NCBI GenBank assembly: GCA_030272155.1
Contig: CP126199.1
Coordinates: forward strand, 992,001-1,056,000
Reading direction: 5' to 3'
Length of the DNA stretch: 64,000 nucleotides
Source: Tetradesmus obliquus
Taxonomy: Eukaryota > Chlorophyta > Chlorophyceae > Sphaeropleales > Scenedesmaceae
Below are positions 43,089-54,071 of the stretch, piece by piece (position 1 is the first letter of the stretch; the number at the start of each line of letters is the position of its first letter). The notes beneath the pieces were generated by a model that was given only the letters and a program-made list of their open reading frames with translations, did no database searches and was not told the origin of the DNA. Both the position numbers and the translations under genes were made by a program.

Positions 43089-45777
43089 TTACCCCTGCTG
43101 CTGCTTGGGCCTGCTGTACACGCCATTGTGCGCCTCTATCTTGCCCTGCCCTGCCATAATCTGCAAAAACGCCCCCAGCTGCTCTTGGCTGCGGCCTTCA
43201 TACTTAGGCTCCCCAACCACAAACACGCGCAGCATGTTGTGCAGGCGGTCCAGCGGCAGGCTGCCGCAGTTGGTGAGCAGGCCAATGATGTAGTTCTCGA
43301 AGGGACCCATTTCTGCTGCAATGCGGTCGTCGGCGCTGGCGGCAGCTGCGGTGTCGTCTGCCCAGCTGGCGTCTGTCACCTCCCGGCTCACTGCGGCGGT
43401 GGAAAGTTGACAAAGGGAGGAGGGTTCAGAGAGGGACACAGACAGAACAGTGGCAGAGAAAGTCAGAGTCGTGATGAGCCAAAACAGCCGGCCAGAAACA
43501 GGCATGCAATCATCAAAGCCAATCATAGTGGCAGGCATGGGGCGGCGTTATCAGGCGCCCGCATATGCCCTGCAGGCTGCATATACTGCTGGCAGACTAA
43601 AACCACTGCCAATCGCCTGCTCACCTATCCGGCTGGGGTCGATGCTGTTGGCTCTGCTGTACGCAATCTCCCCTGCCTTGCCCCGCTGCTCCAACAGCAC
43701 CCCGGCAGCCACCCAGAACATCGCCTTGCGCCGCACCACAGGCACAGGCACCTTCAGCGCCGCCGACAGCTGCCCGGCACTCAACACAACACCTGACCCT
43801 CCTCCTGCTGTTGCTGCTGCTGCTGCTGCACTGCCAGCGCTTGCCGAAGCTGCAGCTGCTGCAGCGGCAGCAGGGCTGTCGTCGGAGAACTGCAGCAGCA
43901 GCGCTGCGTGAGCAGGGGTGACTCGGAAATCCAGGGGCTCTGCATCTCCTATGGTGAGGGTGAGCTCCACCAGGCCGAGGCTGGGCCGCCACTCGAGCTT
44001 GCGGGGCGCCTTCAAATGCCGGAAGCGCTCCGCATACACCTGCGCACGGTGTGTGTGATCGTTAGCCGGCGTGTACTCATTATAAGGTGTGGCAGAAGAA
44101 TTGTTGAATCAGTGCAGCATGTGGCAGGGCGATCAAGAGCGCATGCTAAGAGGGAGACAGGCGAGCAGCAGCACTTTACACACAGTCCATCTGCGCATGC
44201 AGCAAGTGGTTCAAAAGGAGCACTATTGCTTAATGCCAGCGGCAGCTTCCAGCCCAATGCTGCTGCACGTAACCTGTGCTGCAGCAGCTGCCAGCATACA
44301 AGGGCCACTCACGTCTAGTGCAGTCTGCAGGTCAGCCGGCAGCTGTAGCTCATGCTCCGGAAGCTCCGGCCAAAACAGGTAGGAGCAGATCGTGGCGCGC
44401 AGGCGAGTCAGCGCGGCAGCGACGCCCTCCGGAAGCGCCTGCTGCTGCTGCTGCTGCTGCTGGGGGAGTGCCCGCACGTTTGCATCCAGGCGCTTGGAGT
44501 CTGCCAGGTCTTTGAGCATGACCTCGCAGGGCAGCAGCCCCGCCTCGCCAAACCTGCAGAAAAGTTTAAATGTTGTTACAATCAGAAGTAAAACCTGAGA
44601 TGGCAAGACTGTGCCGCATGTCTTGCGGGCGGGAGTGGCATCCATTCAGGGGTGCTCGCTCCAGCACGCACACGCACGCATGCACGCACGCACGCAGCCA
44701 TACAGCTACAAACATACAGCGCAAACAAACGATGATACACAGCACACTGCAGCCCACCTGATTTTAAGCAGCTCCAGCGTCATGATTTCTCTCTGGCAGT
44801 CATAGCCATCCTTGGCAAGCAGCCGCTCTCCAAGCATACCGCGGTACTGCTCCATGAACAGCAGTGGGCCGCCATAAATCCCAATCAGCATCGACACAAC
44901 ATCAGAAGCAACACGGCCGCCACACAGCAGCGCCGGCGAGCCAGCAGCAGCAGCAGCAGAGTGCGCCTGCGGGAGGCCTAGCAGACCCGCGGCTTGCTTC
45001 ACCTCCGATGCTGCTGCTGCAGGTGCTGGTGCTGGTGCTGCTGCTGCATCAGGCGCTGCTGCCTGTAGTGCCTCGAGCAGCCGAAGAGCAGCATCGTCTC
45101 CTTCTGCCTCGCTCACGCACCAGTTAAACAGTACCCTAGCACCAGCCTTGCCATTCCCCGCATTCGAAAGCGCCGCAACCGCGCTCGGAGGCACCACAGC
45201 AGCAGCCAAACCTGCGCCGCCGGCTGCACCCCCAAACCCTGTGCCGCTGCTGCCGCCGGCGGCGCCGGACCCTGCACCACCATGCTGCTGCTGCTGCTGT
45301 TGTGCTTGCAGCTCTTGCAGAAGGCTACTGCCTGAGCCTCCATTGGCGCTGCTGTCATCTTCTGTTAGCATTGATACAATGCAGCGGATGGTGTCGGGCC
45401 TACTGCGCAGGTATGCGCGAATGGGCTCACTGACAATATCCAGCAGCAGGCCTGAGGCAGACACAGCATGCAGCACCAAAGACACACATGATGGGTTGAT
45501 GCACACATGAGGGCTTGGTAGGATGGGTTGAGGGCTCACTGACAATGTCCAGCAACATGCCTGAGACAGACACAACATGCAGCATTATATGCACACATGA
45601 AGGGTTACCACACCCATGAGGGTTAAACAGAATAGAGAGAGAATGGGTTGTGCCGGGTAGCGGCTTGCTTGTCATAGCACGCTGCTGCAGCAGCATCTGC
45701 AAGTGCATAAAAGAATGGCATCATCAACATCCTGCATGAAGCCCTGCCCATTCCAGCTGACGGCAACAACTGCAGCA

Positions 45778-45816
<39 letters not shown>

Positions 45817-48502
45817 GCGGCTGCTCTCACCACTCCTGCTCCAGAGCCGTAGGCGTTTGCTGCATCACAACGTGAAGCCGGGCTGTCGCTGCTAATTGTT
45901 GCAGACCAAAAGCAGCAGCAGCAGCATCGGCTGCACTCACCGCTCCTGCCCAGCTGGCGCATGGCGCGGATGGTGGAGACGTATGTGTGGATGATGTCCG
46001 AGGTTGCAGCGCCGGCATGCAGCAGCCGCTGCTGCAGGGATGACTTGAAGGTGGCAGCAAACTGGCAGCAGCAGGGCAGCAAGGGCAGCAGGGCAGCAAT
46101 GGCAGCAGGGCAGCAATGGCAGCAGGGCAGCAATGGCAGCAGGGCAGCAGAGCCGCTTGAGTGTGCGAGCAGGTTATCAGCGGCGATAACAAGCTCACTT
46201 ATAGCTTGATGTTTCCGTGTGTGCTGAGCGGGTCTGGGACCAGGGTTGTGCTTTACACAGGCCGTCTTATCAGTGTTGTGGCGGTACTCCCCGTGTCCTT
46301 TCACCAAGCAACGCTGCACGCTACCATCAATCGTATTGTCGTGTTGGCGTCAGCACCAGCAGCACGCTTGCCAACACACAAAAAACCAGTTACAAAGCTG
46401 CACAAAACAACATTCCGGCTCACCTGCGCAGCCATGTTGGTGTGTGCCAGGCACAGCGCTAGGTCTTGCAGTGCAGGGGCGCTGTCGGGGTACTCGATGA
46501 CGATGTCAAACATGTCGGAGGCCCGCAGCGCGCCCAGCGTCTCCAGCATGAGGTAGGTCAGGCGCAGCTGCCACTCCTGCAAGAGACAGGCAGGCACACA
46601 AATCAGCGAAATATATTTGATAAAACGGTGACACCGACGCCTGCAAGCAGCGTCGCAGACACGACGGGTACACTTGATGAGCATGCATGCATTTGCGCGG
46701 CGTTTCTGAGCATGAGGTAGGTCAGCCGCAGCTGCCACTCCTGCAAGCAGCATCGCAGGCACAGGGGTGCACATGATGCACATTTCATACGGTGTACACA
46801 CGGGTACACATGATGAGCATGCAGCAGCGCGCCCAGCGTCTCCAGCATGAGGTGGGTCAGCCGCAGCTGCCACTCCTGCAACCAGCATCGCAGGCACACG
46901 GATTGTGCAGGGGTGCACACAGGCATGAGCAAGCATGCATCCGCGCACCCAGCGTCTCAGCATGAAGTAGGTGAGCCGCAGCTGCCACTCCTGCAGGCAG
47001 CATTGCAGGCACAGGGGTGCACATGGGTTAAAGAAGCCTGCTGCAGCGGCCCCGCCAGGTGTAAGCATAAAGTGAGCATGCTGCACTGCCCTCAGCGCCT
47101 TTGAGCATGAGGTAGGTCAGCCGCAGCTGCCACTCCTGCAAGCAACATCGCAGGCACAGGGGGTTCACATGATGAACATTGCACACGGTAAACACACGGG
47201 TGCACTTTATGAGTATGCACCAGCGCGCCTAGCGTCTCGAGCCATGAGGTAGGTCAGCCGCAACTGCCACTCCTGCAAGCATCACCGCAAGAAAACGGAT
47301 GTGCATGATGGGCATGCAGCAGCGCCTCCTGCATCTCTAAGCATGAGGTGGGTCAGTCGCAGCTGCATCTCCTGCAAGCAGCGTTGCAGGCACAGGGGTG
47401 CACATGATGAGCAAGCATGCATCTGCGCGCCCAGCGTCTCCAGCATGAATCGCATCTCTGCCGGCTAAAGGACGAGTTCTGCACTTGCAAACAGATCCGG
47501 CAGCAGGGACTGCCACCCACGCGCAGACATGCTGTTACTGCCGATGCTGCTGCTAGTGCACCTGGACCAACAGCTTGATCAAACATGATGCACCTGAAGT
47601 TGGACCAGCGTGCTTTGACCCTGCCCCAGCAGCACTTGCAGGAACGCCAGAGGCCCAGCACAGACCAGCTGCTGCTAGTGCACCTGGACCAACAGCCCGG
47701 TCAAACATGACGCACCTGTAGTTTGACCAGCGTGCTTTGGCCCTGCCCCAGCAGCACTTGCAGGAATGCCAGAGGGCCAGCACACACCAGCTGCTGTGCG
47801 CGTGGCAGCACTGAGCTCGCTAGCTCACCAGTGGCCAGTGTGCGCAGCTGCTGCAGCACATAGCTGCACACACACCAGCAAAATGTACACAGCAGTTGAG
47901 GGGCACAGAGCAGGCAGGCATGCAGGCAGCACTAGTATGGCGGCAATGCTGCGCAGCATGTGTTGTGCAGACGAGTGGATGCCAGCAGTGCAGCGCTGCT
48001 GCGTTGATGTCGGCTGGCATGCATGTAAGCTGCGGCACATCTGTGGGCGGCATGCAGCGCAGACACGAGGTTTGCTCAATAATGTGCAGCAGCGGCACCA
48101 GTCCTGCACACATACCTGTTGATGACAGCCGTGTATGCTTCCTCTGATGCTGCCGCCAAGCCCAAGTCCTCCAGGCATGCAGCAGTTGCAGCCACAGCAG
48201 CACACCACTCAGCACCCAGCAGGGCCTGCGGGTCCGGCAGCTGCGCTGCTGCTGCTGCTGCGCCAGCGCCCTGCCTGCACACACACACGCGTGCATAACA
48301 ATAGCAGCAGCAGTAGGAGCAGTAGCAGCAGGGCTGCAGGGGTGAGGGGTGAAAGTGCAAATACATCATGGGAACAAATGCACTTGCTGCCTGCGCACAC
48401 TGTAGGCGGGATGGCTTGTTGACAGCACAGCACATGCCGCTGCAACAATCTCTTTCCTATGCTCCAAATGCAGCGCTGCCACCACCATCAGCCAACAGCA
48501 AT

Positions 48503-48536
<34 letters not shown>

Positions 48537-49301
48537 CACGCAGTAAAATCACAACACCCACCTGGCACCATGTGCTGCGCCTGGCAGCCTGTCAGGACTG
48601 CTGCCAGCAGCAGAGCCAGGCGAGTGCAGCTCGGGGCTCCCCAAGCCCTCACTCATGGCATCATCACTACCCTCGCTGCTGCTGCTGCCGGCTGCAGCCT
48701 GCTGCTGCTGTATGGCCTCGCACAGCTGCAGCAGCTGCTGGCGGTAGTAGCGCTGCAGCATACCTGCGCAGTCAAGGAAGACAGTAAAAGCAGCAGAAGC
48801 AGCAGAAGCAGCAGCAGCAAGGTGGGCAGGGGTCATGGAGCATGCTGCGGACTGCTGATGCGGATCGGCAAGGTTTGGGGCCGCCCAGAGGCTGTAAACT
48901 AGCAGAGCTTGGCAAGAGTTTTCACCAAATAGAAGCAAAATTATGTGGCCATCCTTTGCCGTGGGAGCATATGTATGCATAGGCACCCCTCTAGACCACC
49001 GATGCCTACAGTACATGTCACTCTGCAGCGGATGCTATGGTGCAGCTTACTTGCAGGAAGCTCTGCATCACACCATCAAGCACATTACAGCGCATGCTCA
49101 TGTCATTCAAAACACTGCTACACGTGCTCACTGGGAAGGCTCAAGGGCGCTGTCGCCATGAGGATGGATGCTACTGCTGTGCGGTGCTTGAGGCAGAGTC
49201 CGGCCAGCAGCGCCACAGTGCTTGCAGGAACAGCCTCCTGCCAGCTGTCCTTGGTATGGCCTGGCTCTGCTGCTGCTGCTGCTGCTGCTGCTGCATTCGC
49301 G

Positions 49302-49355
<54 letters not shown>

Positions 49356-50289
49356 GCTTGTTGCACCACCCCCAGCAGTTGCTGCTGCGCAAATGAGGAG
49401 AGCTGCTGGGACTGCTGCCGCACAGCTGCTGCCAAGCCCTGCGACGGCACAAATGTGGGTGCACCAGTACTAGAGTAACAACAATGAGATGCATATGTTG
49501 AGAAGCGAGTGTAGGTTCCTCGGAGCTTGCTGAAAGCCAACGTGAGCTATAACACTGAACCATGGCAAACAGAGCCAAATGATCAGCTTCAAATAGCTAG
49601 GTATGTAAGCTGCTGCTGCTGCTGCTGCTGCTGACAGTGTTGCACACTATCAGTTGTTCTACATCTGGAGTATGCAGCGGGAACCCTGATTGCTGCTCTG
49701 TTATGTTGCTTGTGTTGCTTGCTTTCAAACTCGTACCTGCAGTGCTGGCAGCAGCACCCTGAGCAGACCGCCTTGCTGCTGCTGGGCAGACACCAGCTGC
49801 TGCCAGAACGCTTTCACGTGCACCGACTGCAGTTGCTCCTGCAGCAGCAGCAGCAGCATTGCTGGCAGAGGTCATGCCAGCCAAATGATCTTTGATCAGC
49901 AGTGAACATGCATGGTGCGTCTCAAACATTTAAGCGTTTGCTGTTTGCAGTGCGCCCTTGTCGCTGCCATTACATGCCATGTGTGGCGCTGTTGTTGCTG
50001 GGTATTGTAGTGCTGAGCAAGCCTCTTTACCTCGAGCTGCTCATACATCAGCGTTGCCAGCACCTCCACAAGTCCGCTGCTGCACAGCGCAGCTGTCTCT
50101 GCTTGTGTGGGCACTTCCTGCCGGTTGAGCAGCACACACAGCAGCAGTTAGTGGGTTCAGCGTGCATGCAGGATCTTGCTGTTGTAAGCTCTGCCTTCAG
50201 TTGCTGCAGTTTTGACGGATGCAACTCACCCCACACTTCAATCTGCTGATGCATGAGGTCCAAGCCCCTTCTAGACACGCCTCTGCCAT
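43089..50289 (-). CDS. APC2: Anaphase-promoting complex subunit 2 (cullin-like)
   Basis: Cullin-type scaffold of the APC/C ubiquitin ligase. Exons: 50230-50289, 50031-50117, 49737-49838, ~49132-49438 (polyQ), 49051-49130 (tentative), 48562-48752 or -48763, 48116-48274, 47716-47863, 46424-46576, 45941-46061, 44758-45451, 44313-44553, 43625-44039, 43089-43390; about 1,000 aa. Matches across APC2: SSGLVEVLATLMYEQL/FWQQL (N-terminus), MFDIVIEYPDSAPALQDL, SEPIRAYLRSRPDTIRCIV, SMLIGIYGGPLLFMEQYR, FGEAGLLPCEVMLKDLADSK, LEWRPSLGLVELTL, and the winged-helix end IIGLLTNCGSLPLDRLHNML. Phases fit except around 49051-49438, where the donor at 49131 fits the 48763 acceptor but not the 49130 one. An Ala/Gly/Gln insert fills exon 44758-45451. 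Divergent from the cyclin gene. Confidence 0.9.
45532..45590 (-). repeat. APC2: Echo of APC2 exon 45451 start
   Basis: Repeats the acceptor and the LLLDIVSE codons of exon 45451 (GGCTCACTGACAATGTCCAG on +), about 105 bp upstream in the gene's sense. Confidence 0.8.
46060..46150. repeat. GGCAGCAGGGCAGCAAT tandem array
   Basis: About five copies of a 15-18-bp unit in the APC2 intron next to exon 46061. Confidence 0.8.
46706..47455 (-). repeat. APC2: Six to seven echoes of APC2 exon 46576 start
   Basis: Copies ending near 46748, 46882, 47000, 47145, 47280, 47378 and a fragment at 47424-47455. Each repeats the TGCAG acceptor and EWQLRLTYLML; some extend to ETLGA. They lie upstream in the same intron with about 110-140 bp spacing that includes a shared intron word (GGTGCACATGATG). 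Diverged; several keep an AG plus an open frame. Confidence 0.93.
47570..47655 (-). repeat. APC2: Echo of APC2 exon 47716-47863 end
   Basis: Copy of LAFLQVLLGQGQSTLV.LQ with following GTGCATCATG, about 140 bp past the genuine donor. It remains open and keeps GT. Confidence 0.85.
49263..49352. repeat. APC2: CTG arrays, coding polyAla/polyQ on minus strand
   Basis: Two CTG runs; in APC2 sense these read GCA and CAG and would encode Ala and Gln tracts in the N-terminal exon. Confidence 0.85.
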
Positions 50290-51845
50290 GTGTGCTGCTG
50301 TGCCTGCTGTAGCTGATGCTGTCGTGCCTGCAGCTCTGCACTTCCGTGGTGATCACGTCGGGGAGTGCGTCGAATTGTTTAATGTTTTAATCATCTTTCA
50401 GTCTCCAGGCACCTTGCCCAGAAAAACTCAAGAAAGGAAGTTCTCGGCTTGGAGTGCGAAAGAGTACACTTCTGCTGTGCAGCAAGCTACCCCAGCACGT
50501 ATCAATGCGGCTGTTGGCGTCGTATATTCATATCAGTGTGCAAATCGTGTTGCCTGTTGAGGTGGGAGCGATGAAACATTATGGCGGTTTGAATCGTGTC
50601 GAGCAGCATGACACACTGACAGATGACTGAGGGCAACCGAGATGTTTTAGGGCTCTCTTGAAATCGCCGCACGTATACTTCAAGTATGTGTTCGCGGCAA
50701 TCTGTCGTGTGATCGGCGTCAGGCTCAGCCAACAAGCGCAGAGTGCTTGGGCACCACTGCCGACCAGCATGGCTTTGACCCATGTCCCTGCAGCACGCGT
50801 GCTGCTGCATTGAACGGCACTTTAGCAAATTCTGGTAGCTTAAACCACCGCTATGCAATAAACAAATCAGGCTGGATGGCTGCACATGCGCTGCAGCTGA
50901 CAGTCACGGCACTCAGTACCGTACTGCGCTGTGACAGCGCTGTGACAGCGCAGCGCAGGCACCCCACTGTTTTGATTTGCTGCGCAGCCTTCGGTAAGTT
51001 ATACCAAAAGCACGCTGTGCTGGCCGATAGTTTAACATGTTAGCTTAAATTGCATGGTTGCGCAATGCCGACTCCACCTGATGTGGTGCACGGCTACAGC
51101 CATGTGATCATGACAGGCAGCTACATGCTTTGACATGGGTATGGCATCAGAATAATACACAAATACATTTGATACATTCAATGTAATTTTCCCCATTTTA
51201 TGCCGAGTGTCAGCAGACTGTTGCAAAGGGGGCTGTGTATTTTGTCAGGCTGCAGTGCCACCTGTTGTAAAAATAGAAGCATATTGCGTTGTGCATAAAG
51301 CGCTCCGGTACTAGTATGATGTTGATTGGTTATTGTTTTTTTGTGCTCTTACGTGGGACTACATGCCGTGCACACCGAATGGTTTTCAACAACGATTGTA
51401 GGACAGCAACAAGAACCAATGCAGCAACCATGTGCCGGTGATCGACCCCATTGGCGCGCAGATGTACATAAAACTATCGTGTTACGTCGTTAGGTTGCGC
51501 AACACTCGACCGGAGCCGCTATACATGCGGGGACAGGTGGTAACAATGGATTGACTTGACTCAACACTGCAGAGCCCTGTTTCGCGCCATAACATCTTCG
51601 TTTGGACGCCCGCCGCAACCTTCAAGTATCAAAACCGTGCTTGCCTGCCGCATATGTCTTACAATGTTGAGTAAAGGCCTAGCTTGAGGAGTGTGTTCCT
51701 CTTCCTCTTTCACAGCCTTGAACTCGCCGGTGCAGATCAGCCGCGCAGCCCTTAGTGCTGCTGCCTGCGCCTCTGCTGATGCTGTAAAAGCATTCGAGCA
51801 CTTCAGCTCACCTGATCCGACCAGCAGCGATTACAGGAGGCAGAT
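50290..51845. other. Divergent APC2 / cyclin intergenic region
   Basis: About 1.56 kb between the two start codons. GCTGTGACAGCGCTGTGACA and flanks form a short direct repeat near 50930-50955. It includes the coding-like segment at 51716-51849. No TATA box stands out. Confidence 0.45.
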
Positions 51846-51849
51846 ATGA
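51716..51849 (+). other. Coding-like segment ending at the cyclin start codon
   Basis: After a strong acceptor (TTCCTCTTTCACAG) there is an open stretch with PVQISRAALSAAACASADAV, then a 10-residue link, and SSDYRRQI before TGA. That TGA overlaps the proposed cyclin ATG in the word ATGA. It reads like protein. It could be the last exon of another gene, a translated upstream frame in the cyclin 5' UTR, or an alternative exon. No upstream exons were recognised. Confidence 0.35.
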
Positions 51850-54071
51850 CTTGTGCAGTGCTCCCTACTCACCCTGTGGCGCCCACCGGGCTCTTCAGCC
51901 AGCAGGAGATGCAGCTAAAGCGCAAGGAGGCATCAAGTTTCAATGAGGTGAGGAGGCTGAGGCCATACAGGCTGCGATCAGCAGAAGCCAAGGCGCAAAA
52001 CAAACACCTCCGCTGACCGGGCCCTTCCTGCCTTGCAGATCGGCAACCTGCCCTTCCAAATGCAGCAGGCCGTGCAGAAGCGCACCCGGCTGGAGCCCAT
52101 GCCCCGGCTGGGCCAGCAGGTGGGCTCTTGTTTAAGCAGACTCAAACAGGAGTGGCGCGCATCTCCAGCAGCTGTGCTGGTGGCCCAGCAGCCGCAGCAA
52201 ACATATATTTCATCTTTAAGTATGTCAGTAATGTCCTCTGAGTGGCGATGTACCTTGCTGGCAGTCGCAGCTCGCGGGTAACTTGCTGCCTTCCTCACTT
52301 TCGCCGCTCGAAAGCAGCGAACCTGCTCGGCTGATCTCCAGCTTGTCACAGTGACATACACTGTTTTCAACCTGCAGATCTTCGGCGCCAACCAGGCCTT
52401 GACGGGCCCATGTGGCTACCCGCAGCTAAGTCAGCAGTCGGCAGGTGAGTCGCGAGGCAAAAGCAGCAGGCTAGTGAGCACTGCCTGTAATGCAGCCGCT
52501 TACACTGTGTTTCGTGATCGCAGGCTCCGACATCGGACAGGCGTTTTACCTGCTGTCGGATTGCGAGCAGGACTACCTTAAAGAACAGCTGGCAAAGGAG
52601 GTGGGCAGCAGCAGCAGCAGCAGCAGTGACAGAGCAGCAGTGCAACATGTTTGCTGGGCTCGCCTGCTGCTTTTACATACACATAGACGCTCACCTGATG
52701 ATGTTGTACATGACTTTAAGCAGCGATCAGCACAGCAGCACTTTGCCTTACTACGCCAACAGCAGCAGCCACAGATTCACCGTGGGTCACGCGTGGCTGC
52801 CAGCATGATCGCCGACCACGCACACATCGCCACTCCTGCAGCCATCGCTTTCACAATGCACCTTTACTCCTTTTCACTCACTTCTTCCTGCCGTATCTAC
52901 TCCTACCACCTTCCCGCCTGCCCACAGACCAAGTCGCAGCCTAACCACCTGTACCTGCACCACACGCAGCAGGAGGTGGATGCACACAAGCGCCTGGTGC
53001 TGGTCGACTGGCTCATTGAAGTGGTCGATGAGTTTGTGCTGAGCCAGGAGTCACTGTACCTGGCAATCAGCCTGCTTGATCGCTTCCTCAGTATGCAGGC
53101 AGTGCCGCGATGCCAGCTGCAGCTGCTGGGTGTGACCTGCCTGTGGGTGGCCTCAAAGTATGAGGAGGTGCTGCCTCCCGCACTGCAGGTGTGTAGCACA
53201 GGGAGAACAGGCAGCAGCAGCAGCACCAGCGGCAGGAATCAGGGTGATGGCAGCAGCAGGAATGGCAACAACAGCAAGCAGCAGTGCAGCAGCAGTGCCA
53301 GGGCATATGCCACATCAACTTGAAGCAGCACAAGCAAAAGAGCAGCAGCGGCTGCAGTATCTGATGCCATTTTGGCATGGTAACTACAGAGAGTAGGTCG
53401 TTTGTGCAGCAGCAGCAACTGCGCCAGCTTGCTCTCAAACAAAAGCAGCAGCGCAGAACACATGCACCCACCTTGCCCTGTGACCCAACCGCTGCCGATC
53501 CTGCTGCTACCGCACCTCCTGCTGCTTGCAGGACTTTGTGGAGATCACAGACAACAGCTACGAGGCAGCAGACCTCATCCGCATGGAGAGCCTGCTGCTG
53601 CGGCAGCTGCACTACGAGCTGGCAGTGCCCACCCCGCTGCACTTCCTGCATCAGCTGCTCAGCCATGCACAGGCCGAGGAATTTGGAGGGGCATCCCCTA
53701 GGGGCCCCTGCCAGCCAGCTAACCCTGAGCAGGCTCAGCTGCAGCACCTGGCAGAGTATCTGCTCGAGCTCGCGCTGCTAACCCCTGAGACGCTGCGCTA
53801 CCGGCCGAGCGTTGTGGCAGCATCTGCGCTGCAGCTGGCGTGCAACTTGCTCGCGCACTGCGCCGCGCCGTGCAGCCGCGCCGCGTGCGGCAAGCTCTGC
53901 CGCGCGATAAGTGCGGAGGCAGCAGTGGGGCTTGAGGGCTGTATGGCAGAGCTGCAGCGCATGCTGCGCTGGGCAGGAAGTGCGCAGCAGGCGCCGTGTG
54001 TGCGGGACAAGTACAGCGATGCGCGGCGCAGCTGCGTGGCGCTCATGGGCACGTTTGCGGCGGCTTGGTGA
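51846..54071 (+). CDS. Mitotic-type cyclin (A/B-like)
   Basis: Exons 51846-51947, 52039-52119, 52378-52444, 52524-52600, 52928-53188, 53532-54071; 375 aa, phases all match. The cyclin box begins HKRLVLVDWLIEVVDEF, continues LYLAISLLDRFLSMQAVPR, LQLLGVTCLWVASKYEEVLP and DFVEITDNSYEAADLIRMES, with the C-terminal cyclin fold after PTPLHFLHQLL. These are the conserved A/B-cyclin elements that bind CDK1. The N-terminal 160 residues are short for this class; RTRL and RLGQQ lie there, but no perfect RxxLxxxxN destruction box is evident. Subfamily A, B or divergent is undecided. It sits head-to-head with APC2, whose complex degrades such cyclins. The start was chosen at the first ATG whose exon matches downstream phase. 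Confidence 0.9.

Noticed and set aside
46301-47086. APC2 extended by internal repeats of EWQLRLTYLML
   Set aside because: The upstream copies lack a shared frame, contain stops or shifts, and only the exon at 46424-46576 continues into the conserved APC2 sequence.
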